Source: Sporosarcina psychrophila (GTDB lineage Bacteria > Bacillota > Bacilli > Bacillales_A > Planococcaceae). Taken from it: 64,000 nucleotides of DNA. The translations under genes were made by a program, and so were the position numbers. Below the pieces are notes generated by a model, which worked only from the letters and a program-made list of their open reading frames with translations, did not search any database and was not told where the DNA came from. Below, piece after piece: positions 52,969 through 62,560 of the stretch; position 1 is the stretch's first letter; every line of letters starts with the position of its first letter. The DNA lies in NCBI RefSeq assembly GCF_001590685.1, contig NZ_CP014616.1:3471001-3535000 (forward strand), read 5' to 3'.

Positions 52969-53358
52969 TTATTCCATATGTTGAAGTATCGAGCTGAATG
53001 CTTGCTCGACTGCCGAGGAGAATGCTTCCCCGTAATTATCATTACCCTCAATATTAAAAATAAGCATTGTCAGTTCATCTTTGAATCCAGGAAGCGGAAT
53101 TATTTCATCCTTCCACGAAAGCACCGGATCTAAATTCGTCGTCAATACATCGACCATAAGTGGCCATACAGCCTGTGTTAAATGAAGATGCTCGTACCCT
53201 GCTTCTACTTCTAAAAGATAAACAAACGACAAGTTGTCTGAATCTGTTATCATCTTTCCAGCTGGTATACCTTGAGGCTTTCCTGCTTGTTCTGCTACTA
53301 AAAAGAGGATTTGTTCATCATTTCGAAGTCCACTATCAATTCGATTTTTAATGTTCAC
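52969..53358 (-). CDS. yjbL: UPF0738 family protein (YjbL)
   Basis: 129 aa, with GKMITDSDNLSFVYLLEVEAGYEHLHL and QAVWP, which fit the UPF0738 pattern. Function unknown. First gene of the nadK/relQ run, as in Bacillus. Confidence 0.72.
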   Translation of the reverse strand: MNIKNRIDSGLRNDEQILFLVAEQAGKPQGIPAGKMITDSDNLSFVYLLEVEAGYEHLHLTQAVWPLMVDVLTTNLDPVLSWKDEIIPLPGFKDELTMLIFNIEGNDNYGEAFSSAVEQAFSSILQHME

Positions 53359-53511
53359 AATTTCTTCTTCCCTTCATGCGTCATTACGTTTATTCTATCA
53401 TATGCTGCGCGGCCTTGCAGTCTAGAAAATGCGTTTCCCCACATAAATTGGTATACTAATGTTAAGTTATTATTTCGCGAGCGAACAGCTTAACGTCAGA
53501 AGGGACAGATC

Positions 53512-54204
53512 ATGATGGATACGCACACAATTCGTACATTAATGGAAATAAATACACTCCAGTCTCTCGGAGCTGTTCAGACACAAACTGAACAAAATAA
53601 CACATCCCCATCCCTCTTTAACACACTATTAGAGGAGATGTTAGGCGGCACATCCATAACGGATTCCTTATCTTCCGTTTCATCTACACTACTCGGAAGC
53701 CTCAATAATATAGAAAGCTTGCGCTATGACGGAAAAAATGGTGTGTTTGAACCTTCTTCTCTCAGCGCTATCCTTTCCACGGCGCAACAAAGTTCAACTG
53801 TTCCCATGAAAAATACATCCATTGGGGATGACAGCTATCGCGATATTATTAGCCAAGCTGCAAACAAATATAACTTGCCCGATAAACTGATTTCTGCCGT
53901 TATCAAACAAGAATCGAACTTCAACAACGGTGTTGTCAGCCACGCGGGTGCACAAGGCCTTATGCAGCTAATGCCCGGAACGGCAAAGTTCCTAGGCGTA
54001 AAAGATAGTTTCGACCCTGTCCAGAACGTGATGGGCGGAGCCAAATACTTAAGACAAATGCTTAATCAGTTTGGCGGTAATATCGAGCTTGCCCTTGCTG
54101 CTTATAATGCAGGTCCCGGAAACGTAAAAAAACATGATGGGATTCCCCCATTCAAAGAGACACAGCAATACGTAAAAAAAGTGCTCGGCTATTTCAATGC
54201 ATAA
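53512..54204 (+). CDS. yjbJ: lytic transglycosylase (YjbJ/CwlQ-like)
   Basis: 230 aa. The C-terminal 110 residues form an SLT goose-lysozyme-like domain: catalytic Glu in AVIKQESNFN, GLMQLMPGTAKFLGV and AYNAGPGNV. The N-terminal 110 residues are low-complexity and no signal peptide is obvious. Cleaves peptidoglycan. Confidence 0.86.
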   Translation: MMDTHTIRTLMEINTLQSLGAVQTQTEQNNTSPSLFNTLLEEMLGGTSITDSLSSVSSTLLGSLNNIESLRYDGKNGVFEPSSLSAILSTAQQSSTVPMKNTSIGDDSYRDIISQAANKYNLPDKLISAVIKQESNFNNGVVSHAGAQGLMQLMPGTAKFLGVKDSFDPVQNVMGGAKYLRQMLNQFGGNIELALAAYNAGPGNVKKHDGIPPFKETQQYVKKVLGYFNA

Positions 54205-54309
54205 GATTGATAATCTAACCTACTGTTTCATAAACGGAGCGCTTTATTTGTGAAAAGAGTGCAGGATTGATAGAATATCAATACAGTCAGAGCAAAGGAG
54301 ATTGACATA

Positions 54310-54702
54310 ATGATGCGAAAACCTTTGATCCCTTATGAGGAGATCGGTGCTACAAAGTTGTCGGAACTCATCGACCTGTTTTACGCTAAAGTGGCCGTAC
54401 ACCCGGACCTATATCCGATTTTCCCAGATGACCTGACAGAAACAGTACGCAAACAAAAACAATTTCAAACACAATATTTAGGTGGTCCCAATTTATATAC
54501 TGAAGAACATGGTCATCCGATGATGAAAGCTCGTCATATGCCATTCCCAATTACACCAGTTCAAGCGGAAGCATGGCTAGCGTGCATGGCAGAAGCAATG
54601 GACGAAGTCGAACTTGAAGGAAATATACGTGATATCTATTATAAGCGCCTCGTCTTGACCGCCAATCATATGGTGAACAGGGCTGGGGAGGAGAAAACGT
54701 GA
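54310..54702 (+). CDS. yjbI: truncated haemoglobin (group II, YjbI)
   Basis: 130 aa with the trHbO pattern: FYAKVAVHPDLYPIF, QYLGGPNLYTEEHGHPMMKARHMPF (proximal His region) and AEAWLACM. In Bacillus it works with YjbH. Its stop overlaps the next start. Confidence 0.9.
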   Translation: MMRKPLIPYEEIGATKLSELIDLFYAKVAVHPDLYPIFPDDLTETVRKQKQFQTQYLGGPNLYTEEHGHPMMKARHMPFPITPVQAEAWLACMAEAMDEVELEGNIRDIYYKRLVLTANHMVNRAGEEKT

Positions 54703-55505
54703 ATCGACAAACATTACTGGAGAACCCAATCAGTACTTCCGCATGCATAAGGCCAATCGAGCTATATGTTTTCATCGATCCTTTATGCGGAGATTGTTCG
54801 TCGCTCCCGCCTTTACTCCGAAAATTACAAGTTGAATATGATCGCTATTTCACACTGCGCATTGCATTACGCACATCATTGCCTAAAATGAATCTTCAAT
54901 GTCTGCATAAAGATGAGGATGAGCTGGCTTGTGAAAGAACACATCCAGCTTTCCCAAGTATTGCTGTTAAAACTGCAGAGTTTCAAGGCAAACGTGCCGG
55001 TTTTCGATATTTATCAAAAATGCTTGAATATTCATTTTTGAAGTCAAGGAATGTATCGTCTTTTTCCGTACTCGTCGAAATCGCAAAAAAGTTAAATCTT
55101 GATGTAGACGAATTTATCCGAGACTTTTCTTCAAAAAACGTCTTGCGCTCTTTACAAGTCGATTTGTACATGGCCAAAGAAATGGAAGTCGACAAAGCAC
55201 CTACTTTCGTCTTTTTCAATGAAAACATTGAAGATGAAGGATTAAAAGTGAGCGGCTTATACGACTACGATGTCTACGAACAAATTTTAGAAGAGTTAGT
55301 CGGCGGACCGATTCTGCCGGACATCCCCCCTCCACTTGAGGATTTGTTCCAACGTTTCGATACACTCTCCACAACAGAGATTGCTAGTATCTACAACATC
55401 ACGGAAAAATCTGCAGAACGCGAACTCAAGAAACGCCTTCTCCAACAGCATGTCGAACGGATTCATTTCCAGGACATGACATTATGGCGTAAAAAAATGA
55501 TATGA
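54699..55505 (+). CDS. spxH: ClpXP adaptor for Spx (SpxH/YjbH)
   Basis: 268 aa from GTG 54699, preceded by GGGGAGGAG. DsbA-like thioredoxin fold with a CxxC in DPLCGDCSSLPP near residue 29. YjbH binds Spx and delivers it to ClpXP, controlling the disulfide-stress response. spx itself lies 6 kb downstream. A terminator-like hairpin follows (55509-55560). Confidence 0.9.
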   Translation: MNRQTLLENPISTSACIRPIELYVFIDPLCGDCSSLPPLLRKLQVEYDRYFTLRIALRTSLPKMNLQCLHKDEDELACERTHPAFPSIAVKTAEFQGKRAGFRYLSKMLEYSFLKSRNVSSFSVLVEIAKKLNLDVDEFIRDFSSKNVLRSLQVDLYMAKEMEVDKAPTFVFFNENIEDEGLKVSGLYDYDVYEQILEELVGGPILPDIPPPLEDLFQRFDTLSTTEIASIYNITEKSAERELKKRLLQQHVERIHFQDMTLWRKKMI

Positions 55506-55606
55506 ATTAAGTGAGCTACTTCATTGCCTGGAGATTCCGGGGAGTGAGGTGGCTTTTTTTGTTGAGTGGGGTTTGGGTTGTATATGTAGCCATGATAGTT
55601 CAGTAG

Positions 55607-55771
55607 TTTGCACTTACAGTTTTGTGCGTTTTGCCATCACAGTTCACACACTTCCCCTTACAGTTTTGTAACTTGCCATCACAGTTGTCCGGTGCACTCA
55701 CAGTTTCATGCGTTGCCATCACAGTTCTCTCGCTTCCCCTTACAGTTTTGCAACTTGCCATGACAGTTTCC
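55607..55771. repeat. 21-bp tandem repeats, left array (eight units)
   Basis: The core ACAGTT recurs eight times, mostly at 21-bp steps, in an alternating series of contexts (GCACTC, TTGCCATC, CTTCCCCTT, AACTTGCCATC). The same series is found at 56918-57252. Confidence 0.8.
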
Positions 55772-55788
55772 TAAAACTCCAATTAAAA

Positions 55789-55812
55789 GAGCCTTTCATA
55801 TATGAAAGGCTC
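55789..55812. terminator. perfect palindrome, terminator of the NERD gene
   Basis: GAGCCTTTCATA and TATGAAAGGCTC, with A and T runs outside. Confidence 0.75.
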
Positions 55813-55826
55813 TACCCAACACGGAA

Positions 55827-56762
55827 TTATCTCTGTTTTCTATTGCTCGAAATATAAAAAGTCGCCTTGGACCTTCCTTTTTTCACAAGACCCGATTTTG
55901 ATAAAATGTAACGAGCTGCATTTGATCCTTTTAATTTTAAAAAACTCCGGCATTCCTCGTTTGTAATTGAATTTTTAACAAGCATGAACCAATCTTTGAT
56001 GCCATCGCTGTAAGGGTCAACAGTATTCTTCCCACAAAGCTCACAAGACCACTTCTCACGATTTTCTCGCTGGAGTTGCCTATTGCAATATCGGCACAAC
56101 AAACCTGTCTTTAACTCCCTGTGATCGATACTATAGTATGAACATAACGGAAATGGATTGAAGTGTTGCTTTTCAGCATGAATTTCTCTTGCTAAGTCAT
56201 GTATTTTTGCAGTTGAAAGAATTGTCTCAGCTGGCTGTAGTTTTTGTAGAAAGTAAGGGATTTGCTTCTTATAAATAATAGGAAAGTCGGAAGGTGCATC
56301 TTTCACCTTTGTCTTCTGGTTAGCCAGAACAAGTAATCCAGATGTCTTCAAATGTATTCCACGCTGACGGAACCATTCATCAAGATTCGATTTATTTGAT
56401 TCAATTTGATGAATCGGGCAGTCGAGGATTGCTTCTGTACCTGTTTCAAAGATTTGCTCAAGATGTGGGGGATTTTGCACAAAACGGACTGTATCTTTGA
56501 GATTTTTCACTTCAACAATTAAGACATAGCGCTCCGTAATAATCAAAGTATCAATCTGAAATGTGAATGTCGGGGAAATTCGCAAATGTACATCGGTAAA
56601 TATCTTTGTCAAATGGGTTATTTGAGTGCGCTCGATATACGTATCCACATTACACTCACCTGAATATCCAGCACTTATTCGGTAAAAAGAGTCCTTTAAG
56701 AACTGTAATTTCCGATGGTCAGGGTGTAACCGGGCTATCAGACGAGGTATTCCCTCTAGCAA
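55827..56762 (-). CDS. NERD-domain nuclease-related protein
   Basis: 311 aa. NERD domain at about 35-150, with SGECNVDTYIERT, FQIDTLIITERYVLIVEVKNL (D-x-E-x-K nuclease-like core) and a final QTKV region. A C-terminal four-cysteine zinc ribbon (CRYCNRQ...CELCGKN) follows, then a wHTH-like tail. Suspected DNA-processing role. Inserted between spxH and pepF and flanked on both sides by the same repeat array. Confidence 0.82.
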   Translation of the reverse strand: MLEGIPRLIARLHPDHRKLQFLKDSFYRISAGYSGECNVDTYIERTQITHLTKIFTDVHLRISPTFTFQIDTLIITERYVLIVEVKNLKDTVRFVQNPPHLEQIFETGTEAILDCPIHQIESNKSNLDEWFRQRGIHLKTSGLLVLANQKTKVKDAPSDFPIIYKKQIPYFLQKLQPAETILSTAKIHDLAREIHAEKQHFNPFPLCSYYSIDHRELKTGLLCRYCNRQLQRENREKWSCELCGKNTVDPYSDGIKDWFMLVKNSITNEECRSFLKLKGSNAARYILSKSGLVKKGRSKATFYISSNRKQR

Positions 56763-56917
56763 ATCAGGTTGACTCCTATTAATAATAATGCGTATTTGAT
56801 TCCACTTCCCTTCAAGTAATCTGATAATTCTATTTAATTATACAGAATAGTTGAAGATATGACAATAGCTTTATTATTAACCTTTCCTTTATCTCATTGG
56901 ATATGGTAGTTACGAAT

Positions 56918-57252
56918 TGCACTCACAGTTTCACGCATTGCCATCACAGTTCACTCGCTTCCCCTCACAGTTCCGCAACTTGCCATGACAGTTTCCCGAT
57001 GCACTCACAGTTCCCCGCGGTGCCATCACAGTTCCACACTTCCCCTCACAGTTCCACAACTTGCCATGACAGTTTCCGGTGCACTCACAATTTCATGTGT
57101 TGTCATCACAGTTCGCACATTTTCCCTTACAGTTTCGCAACTTGCCATTATAGTTTCCGATGCACTCACAGTTTCACGCGTTGTCATCACAGTTCGCACA
57201 TTTCCCCTTACAGTTTCACAACTTGCCATCACAGTTCCGCACTTTTCCATGA
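56918..57252. repeat. 21-bp tandem repeats, right array (about sixteen units)
   Basis: Four 21-bp monomers form a higher-order unit of about 82-84 bp that is repeated four times with drift. Monomers carry ACAGTT after GCACTC, GCCATC, CCCCTC and GCCATG. Frames crossing it are artefacts. Confidence 0.85.
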
Positions 57253-57290
57253 CAATCGTCACACAGCTTTCCCCCGTTAAACCAAAAGAA

Positions 57291-57325
57291 AAGAGCATTC
57301 GCTCCTGGGGGGGAGGGAATGCTCT
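57291..57325. terminator. hairpin with terminator features
   Basis: GAGCATTC and GAATGCTC with a G-rich loop, A run before it. No gene ends here. Confidence 0.5.
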
Positions 57326-57521
57326 TATTCAAAGGGAATGGGAGAAATGTTCACGTTCAAACAAAAGGGGTGTATGTTTGGTATGTGATTTATTTCACAT
57401 CCTTACCTTATCATAAAATAATAGTAGCATCAAGAATTCACAATGATTTTCACATGACTGTCACAATGATGATTTCACCAATACGCCTTACTTTATATTT
57501 ATATAGTAATATGTATAGAAG

Positions 57522-57567
57522 AAAAAGCCCTATCTCGACCAGAAATATGGCGGATAAGGCTTTTTGC
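57522..57567 (-). terminator. terminator of pepF
   Basis: AAAAAGCC...GATAAGGCTTTTT type stem on the minus strand, 15 bp after the pepF stop. Confidence 0.7.
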
Positions 57568-57581
57568 TAGGTCAATTTAAT

Positions 57582-59399
57582 TTATTTTTTCAAAAGAAGT
57601 GATTCAAGTTCGTTCAACTTTTCTTCGAAGACGCGGCATGCTTCTTCGATTGGAGCAGCACTTGTCATGTCGACGCCTGCTTTTTTCAGTACTTCGATTG
57701 GGTAATCGGAAGAACCGGCTTTCAAGAAGTTATTCACATAGCGTTCAACTGCCGGCTCTCCTTCTGTCAAGATTTGATTGCTTAGTGCGACTGCTGCACT
57801 ATAACCTGTTGCATACTGATAAACATAATAGTTATAGTAGAAATGTGGAATTCTTGCCCACTCTAAGCCAATTTCCTCGTCGACGACTAGATCTTCACCG
57901 AAATATTTCTTATTGAGTGCATAGTACTCTTCTGTCAATTTTTCAGCAGTCAGCGCGACACCTTGCTGATCAAGCTGATGAATAAGGTGTTCGAACTCAG
58001 CAAACATGGTTTGACGGAAAACAGTACCACGGAAGCCGTCAAGCCAATAATTCAGCAAATAAATTCGTTTCTGTTCATCATCAATCGTTTTCAAAAGATG
58101 ATCATTCAAAATAGCCTCATTCACAGTTGACGCGACTTCAGCTACGAAAATGGAATAACCGCTATAGACGAATGGCTGGCTTTTCCGTGAATAATAACTA
58201 TGAACACTATGGCCGAATTCATGCGCGAGTGTGAACAAGTTACTGACGTTATCTTGCCAGTTCATTAAGACATATGGATTTGTTCCATAGGCGCCTGAAG
58301 AATAAGCTCCTGAACGCTTCCCTTTGTTTTCACGGACGTCTACCCAACGATTCTCAAGACCCTCTTTTACGATCGATACATACTCTTCACCTAGTGGGTG
58401 GAAACTATCAAGCATCGTTTGTTTAGCTTCGTCATATGGAACTTCCATGCCTGCATCTTTCACAAGCGGTGCATACATATCCCACATATGAAGTTCTTCC
58501 AATCCGAACACTTTTTTACGGAGCGCGACATAGCGCTGTAGCAAGTGGACGTTTTTATTGATTGTTGAAACAAGATTTTCATAAACCTGTTCAGGGATAT
58601 GATTATTTGACATTGCAGCCTCGCGCGCAGATGAATAATTGCGGATACGTGCATTAACGTTATCGCCTTTTACATTACCTGAAAGCGTGGATGCGAAAGT
58701 ATTTTGGAATTCGCTGTATTTCGAATACATTGCTTTGAACGCATCCTCGCGAACACGCGGATCATCACTTTCCAAAAAACCTACATAACGGCCATGTGAT
58801 AATTCTACTTCTTCACCTTTTTCATCTTTCACCATTGGGAAAGTTAAATCAGCATTGTTCAACATACTGAATGTTTCTGAAGAATTGCCCGTGACTTCTG
58901 ATAGTTGTGCAAGCAAAGCTTCTTGTTCAGCAGGCAGCACATGTGGCCGCTGCGTGTTAACTTCTTCGAATTCTTGTTTATAAAGAGCTAGTCCCTCATG
59001 CTCAGTAACCAGCTTGTTCAATTCTGTTTCATCAATAGCCAGAAGCTCTGGCAAGAAGAATGATAATGCAGTTGCTACTTTCACGTAAAGTGATTTCACA
59101 CGGCTATCCATCGCCTGATAGAAGCTGTTTGTCGTATCCTGGTCAGTCTTCAAATGCGCATACGTGTAAATCCTGCGCAGTCTTTCAGAGAGGGTGTCAC
59201 GGTATGTCAATGCAGTGTAAAGCGCATCTCCACCACCCGAAAGTGTCCCTTTGTAAGAATCTGCTTTACCGGAGAATTCCTCAACTTCAGCGAATTCTTT
59301 TTCCCATGCTTCATCAGTTGCAAATATGTCTTCGAGACGCCAAGTCTCCTCTACCTTTACTTCACCACGAGTTAATACTTTGTTCTTAGTTTCAGCCAT
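57582..59399 (-). CDS. pepF: oligoendopeptidase F
   Basis: 605 aa (607 if GTG 59405 is used; GGGGG lies 10 and 4 nt before the two candidates). M3 metallopeptidase with zinc motif FTLAHEFGHSVHSYY (HEFGH) near residue 390 and a distal Glu. Cytoplasmic degradation of short peptides, matching the nearby oligopeptide importer; in Bacillus overproduction inhibits sporulation start. Confidence 0.93.
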   Translation of the reverse strand: MAETKNKVLTRGEVKVEETWRLEDIFATDEAWEKEFAEVEEFSGKADSYKGTLSGGGDALYTALTYRDTLSERLRRIYTYAHLKTDQDTTNSFYQAMDSRVKSLYVKVATALSFFLPELLAIDETELNKLVTEHEGLALYKQEFEEVNTQRPHVLPAEQEALLAQLSEVTGNSSETFSMLNNADLTFPMVKDEKGEEVELSHGRYVGFLESDDPRVREDAFKAMYSKYSEFQNTFASTLSGNVKGDNVNARIRNYSSAREAAMSNNHIPEQVYENLVSTINKNVHLLQRYVALRKKVFGLEELHMWDMYAPLVKDAGMEVPYDEAKQTMLDSFHPLGEEYVSIVKEGLENRWVDVRENKGKRSGAYSSGAYGTNPYVLMNWQDNVSNLFTLAHEFGHSVHSYYSRKSQPFVYSGYSIFVAEVASTVNEAILNDHLLKTIDDEQKRIYLLNYWLDGFRGTVFRQTMFAEFEHLIHQLDQQGVALTAEKLTEEYYALNKKYFGEDLVVDEEIGLEWARIPHFYYNYYVYQYATGYSAAVALSNQILTEGEPAVERYVNNFLKAGSSDYPIEVLKKAGVDMTSAAPIEEACRVFEEKLNELESLLLKK

Positions 59400-59453
59400 C
59401 GTCACTTATCCCCCTTCTCCCATTACTTCGGGAAACGAATCAATCCTATTTTC

Positions 59454-60599
59454 TCAATTTTCATAACGCTTTGCAAGCAATCTTTCTGAAATTAGTTGAA
59501 TTATTTTTTCTTCGTCAATAACTGTTCTGTTTTGACAAGAATCTACAGTCGCGGAAATAAGGAAATCGCGGTATGCTATGCACGCTTTTCCCTTTGCTTC
59601 CGATGGCTCTTCTAACAGAGAGACATATTTTCTAACCTGACTGCGGGATATAGTTCTAACACTAATCCCCTTTCTTCTCAAATAATAAAGGAATGCTAAT
59701 TGCCATTCACAGTCATGCTCGCGGAATGACTCACTGAAAAGGACGGGTAATCCAATCCATTTTGGAAGATTCGTTGGTATCACTCGCAGTTCATAGCACA
59801 TTCTTAGAAAAGGATTGTTCACCCCCCTTTTATTCAATAAAATACGGGATTGAATAAATTGATTGCGTATGGATAAATAAAGGGTTACATAACGGTAAAT
59901 TTCTTGCTCTGTCGGGGTTTTTGGCCGAGCAAATGGAAATATCTGCATCGATAATGGCAAAGTACGATGGATACCAATATAGCGCTTACCTGCGACATGA
60001 ATAAGACTCGTAAAATAATGGAATCGTTCCGTTTGGGGGTTATATGTGAGTAAGAAATAGCCTTCAGGGGATGTATGTGTCAAGTAGCTTTCGTGGAATC
60101 TTGAAAAATCGAATGTACCGACACCTACAGGTAATGAACTAAATTTTGCTGGGGTATGCAAAATCCAGATGGATTTCATATCTATACTACGATAACCTGC
60201 GGATCTAGCCTCTACGTCAGTAATGGGAATCGTACTGCACTGGAATTCAACGGCTATCGATTCAGATTGTGTCGTTATCAGGATATCAGGTCTTTGAGAT
60301 AACATTCTTAAAAATGGTTCAAGTTCGACAAGCTCGGCATGTTTTTGAAAAAAAGCATACAATTGTTGCTTACCTTGAAGATGGCTGTAAGATTCACCTT
60401 CTGAGAATAAAGTAAGACAGGTAGAATCCTTCAAATGTGCGAAATGTGGGATGATAATATCTCCAACTTTCAACTGAACCGGAAAATTACATTGTGGGCA
60501 AAAGAATGATCGCAACTTTCGCCATTTGCGCAACCGTTCTCTTTCTAATTCCGGTGTAAGAACAACAAGTTTTCCTTCCTCTGTTTTTGCTGTAAGAAT
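59454..60599 (-). CDS. coiA: competence protein CoiA-like, apparent ATT start
   Basis: About 381 aa. Zinc-finger-like N-terminus FFCPQCNFPV then HFAHLKD; nuclease core around RPDILITTQSESIAVEFQCS (D-x-E-x-Q). CoiA acts during transformation. No ATG, GTG or TTG precedes the conserved opening LTAKTEEGKLVVLTPELE; the codon there is ATT (60599-60597, or 60602-60600) with GGAGG 8-11 nt upstream. A TTG at 60533 would cut off this conserved part. Confidence 0.82.
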   Translation of the reverse strand: MLTAKTEEGKLVVLTPELERERLRKWRKLRSFFCPQCNFPVQLKVGDIIIPHFAHLKDSTCLTLFSEGESYSHLQGKQQLYAFFQKHAELVELEPFLRMLSQRPDILITTQSESIAVEFQCSTIPITDVEARSAGYRSIDMKSIWILHTPAKFSSLPVGVGTFDFSRFHESYLTHTSPEGYFLLTYNPQTERFHYFTSLIHVAGKRYIGIHRTLPLSMQIFPFARPKTPTEQEIYRYVTLYLSIRNQFIQSRILLNKRGVNNPFLRMCYELRVIPTNLPKWIGLPVLFSESFREHDCEWQLAFLYYLRRKGISVRTISRSQVRKYVSLLEEPSEAKGKACIAYRDFLISATVDSCQNRTVIDEEKIIQLISERLLAKRYEN

Positions 60600-60658
60600 A
60601 ATATTCAGCTCCTCCCTGCATTAATAATACAAATATTCAGATACTAAAGCAAGTAAAA

Positions 60659-60692
60659 AAAACAGCTACCATTTAAGATAGCTGTTTCTACT
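60659..60692 (-). terminator. terminator of mecA
   Basis: AACAGCTA and TAGCTGTT around CCATTTAAGA, then T run on the minus strand. Confidence 0.75.
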
Positions 60693-60697
60693 GTCCT

Positions 60698-61366
60698 TTA
60701 TTTTGCCCCAAAGTATCGCTCTATTGTCACGAAAACATCTGAGTCCATGATAAGTTTGCCGTACTCTTCAATTCGATGAATCGTCATGTTTGACGGTTGA
60801 CCGAATTCTGAAAGTACGCTAAACAGATCTGTCTTGCGAGAATCATCCATAATTTCATCGTCATATAACAAGTGTAAATAAAAGTTATTTTCAAACGAAT
60901 ATAGAGATGTCTTCACTTCATAATCTTTCATCTTCCCTGCTAGAGGAATAAGATCATCAAATTCGCTAAAGACAAACATATTGTCAAGCCATTCAAATGC
61001 TGCATCCCCTATACCTGGCATAGTATCATCATCATCATCATCGTCGTCATACATTTTGCCATGCTGGAACAGTTTTCTTGGATCATCGTTAGTGAATGGT
61101 GATTCAAGTGGTTCACCATCCTCAGACATTTGCGCACGTGTGACCGTCACTTCAATGCCGCCGCTCATCGCATGTACTTGAATCCATAATGGCCCCTCGA
61201 CTTCAAACTCAGACTCGTCACTGACTTCGTCCATCATCTCCCAGAAGAGTTCCTCGCTCTTGTCGCGATTATACCAAACTTCCTCACGAGTAAAGCCACG
61301 CTCTTCGATATCAATATATGAAAGAAAAAACTTAACTGTATTTTCATTAATACGCTCTATTTCCAT
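60698..61366 (-). CDS. mecA: adaptor protein MecA
   Basis: 222 aa from ATG 61366 (MEIERINENTVKFF). N-terminal substrate-binding domain (1-80), an acidic linker including a run of six Asp, and the ClpC-binding C-terminal domain (about 120-222). MecA targets ComK and other proteins to ClpCP. It stands between spx and coiA as in Bacillus. Confidence 0.92.
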   Translation of the reverse strand: MEIERINENTVKFFLSYIDIEERGFTREEVWYNRDKSEELFWEMMDEVSDESEFEVEGPLWIQVHAMSGGIEVTVTRAQMSEDGEPLESPFTNDDPRKLFQHGKMYDDDDDDDDTMPGIGDAAFEWLDNMFVFSEFDDLIPLAGKMKDYEVKTSLYSFENNFYLHLLYDDEIMDDSRKTDLFSVLSEFGQPSNMTIHRIEEYGKLIMDSDVFVTIERYFGAK

Positions 61367-61618
61367 CCCTTTTCTCTCCCTTCCTATGGAACAGGATTTG
61401 TCCGGTTCCCTTCGATGTGTGAAAAAATCCTGCAATGCTTATACTTACTATATGACCGTCCTCTACGTTTTGAAAGGGTTCCGCCTTAGGACGTATAATT
61501 TTGATAGTAATAGCATTGTAGAGAACATCCACCCGGAAAGCAAGAGAAACACAAAAAGCCGATAGGTGTACGGCATTTTGCAATGTCAACCCCTATCAGC
61601 TTCACACTATTTTACGGA

Positions 61619-62014
61619 TTAGTTTACCATGCGCCGCGCTTCAAGCAGCTGATAGGCTCTTACTTTTCTAGGTAGGAATCGACGAATTTCATCTTCATTG
61701 TATCCCACTTGAAGTCTTTTCTCATCAAGAATAATTGGTCTTCTTAAAAGACCCGGATGTTCTTGGATTAATTCATATAGGCGTTGTAATGGAAGGCTTT
61801 CCACATCAACGTTTAATTTTTGGAATATTTTCGAACGAGTTGAAATAATTTCATCTGTTCCATCTTCAGTCATACGAAGTATTTCTTTTATTTCATCAAT
61901 ATTCAATGGTTCCGAAAAAATGTTACGTTCAGTATACGGAATCTCGTGTTCCTCTAACCATGCTTTCGCTTTTCTGCATGATGTACAGCTAGGTGAAGTA
62001 AATAATGTGACCAT
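61619..62014 (-). CDS. spx: transcriptional regulator Spx
   Basis: 131 aa. ArsC-like fold with redox switch CTSC (residues 10-13), [28 protein letters not shown] with the RPI and RNA polymerase alpha-contact features. Global regulator of thiol stress, degraded through SpxH and ClpXP. Confidence 0.94.
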   Translation of the reverse strand: MVTLFTSPSCTSCRKAKAWLEEHEIPYTERNIFSEPLNIDEIKEILRMTEDGTDEIISTRSKIFQKLNVDVESLPLQRLYELIQEHPGLLRRPIILDEKRLQVGYNEDEIRRFLPRKVRAYQLLEARRMVN

Positions 62015-62017
62015 CAT

Positions 62018-62508
62018 ATGCTGACACTCCCTTTCAGTCGGCTCGAATGTTTTGATTTATATTTTTACGTTTAGATTAGAATTATTTTAAACTGTCTGCT
62101 TCTAATCCCTATTATACACATTTTCATTACCGATGAATACACTTTTTAAAAATTATTCGCTATCCCATACACTATTGTCACAGTTCCGCAACATAAGCGA
62201 CTTTCATCAGTATGTGCATGTTCTCTCTACTGTTATACCCGATGCAAGAATTAATTAAACATCTGCTTTGTCAAATAAAAAACTTTCTCATTTGGGTAGC
62301 TGCTAATTGAAAATAATTTAGTGTCTACATTATATAGTACGTCTAAATACGGGCAAAGGTTTCATATTAATTTAAAAAAATTCAGAAACATAAGGCTCAC
62401 CACTGAAATTCTTTATCTATTTTGGTTTGTAATTAACATTTAGGGAATTCCTATTACCTGAATCCATGAATTTCACCGCATACTTACCATTATCTATATT
62501 CAAACACG
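62018..62508. other. intergenic region upstream of spx
   Basis: No gene. TATAAT at 62116-62111 on the minus strand is a likely -10 for spx with a weak -35. A lone 21-bp repeat unit, TCACAGTTCCGCAACATAAG, lies at 62178. Confidence 0.4.
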
Positions 62509-62509
62509 C

Positions 62510-62545
62510 AAAAGGACTGGTTCTCTTATCGAAAACCAGCCCAGT
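62510..62545 (-). terminator. possible terminator of oppF
   Basis: CTGGGCTGGTTTTC and GAGAACCAGTCC pair on the minus strand, then TTTT. Confidence 0.5.
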
Positions 62546-62560
62546 TGCTTCTATTTAAAC

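Noticed and set aside
56897..57416. Cys/His-rich ORFs of 90-143 aa
   Set aside because: They are translations of the 21-bp repeat array in several frames.
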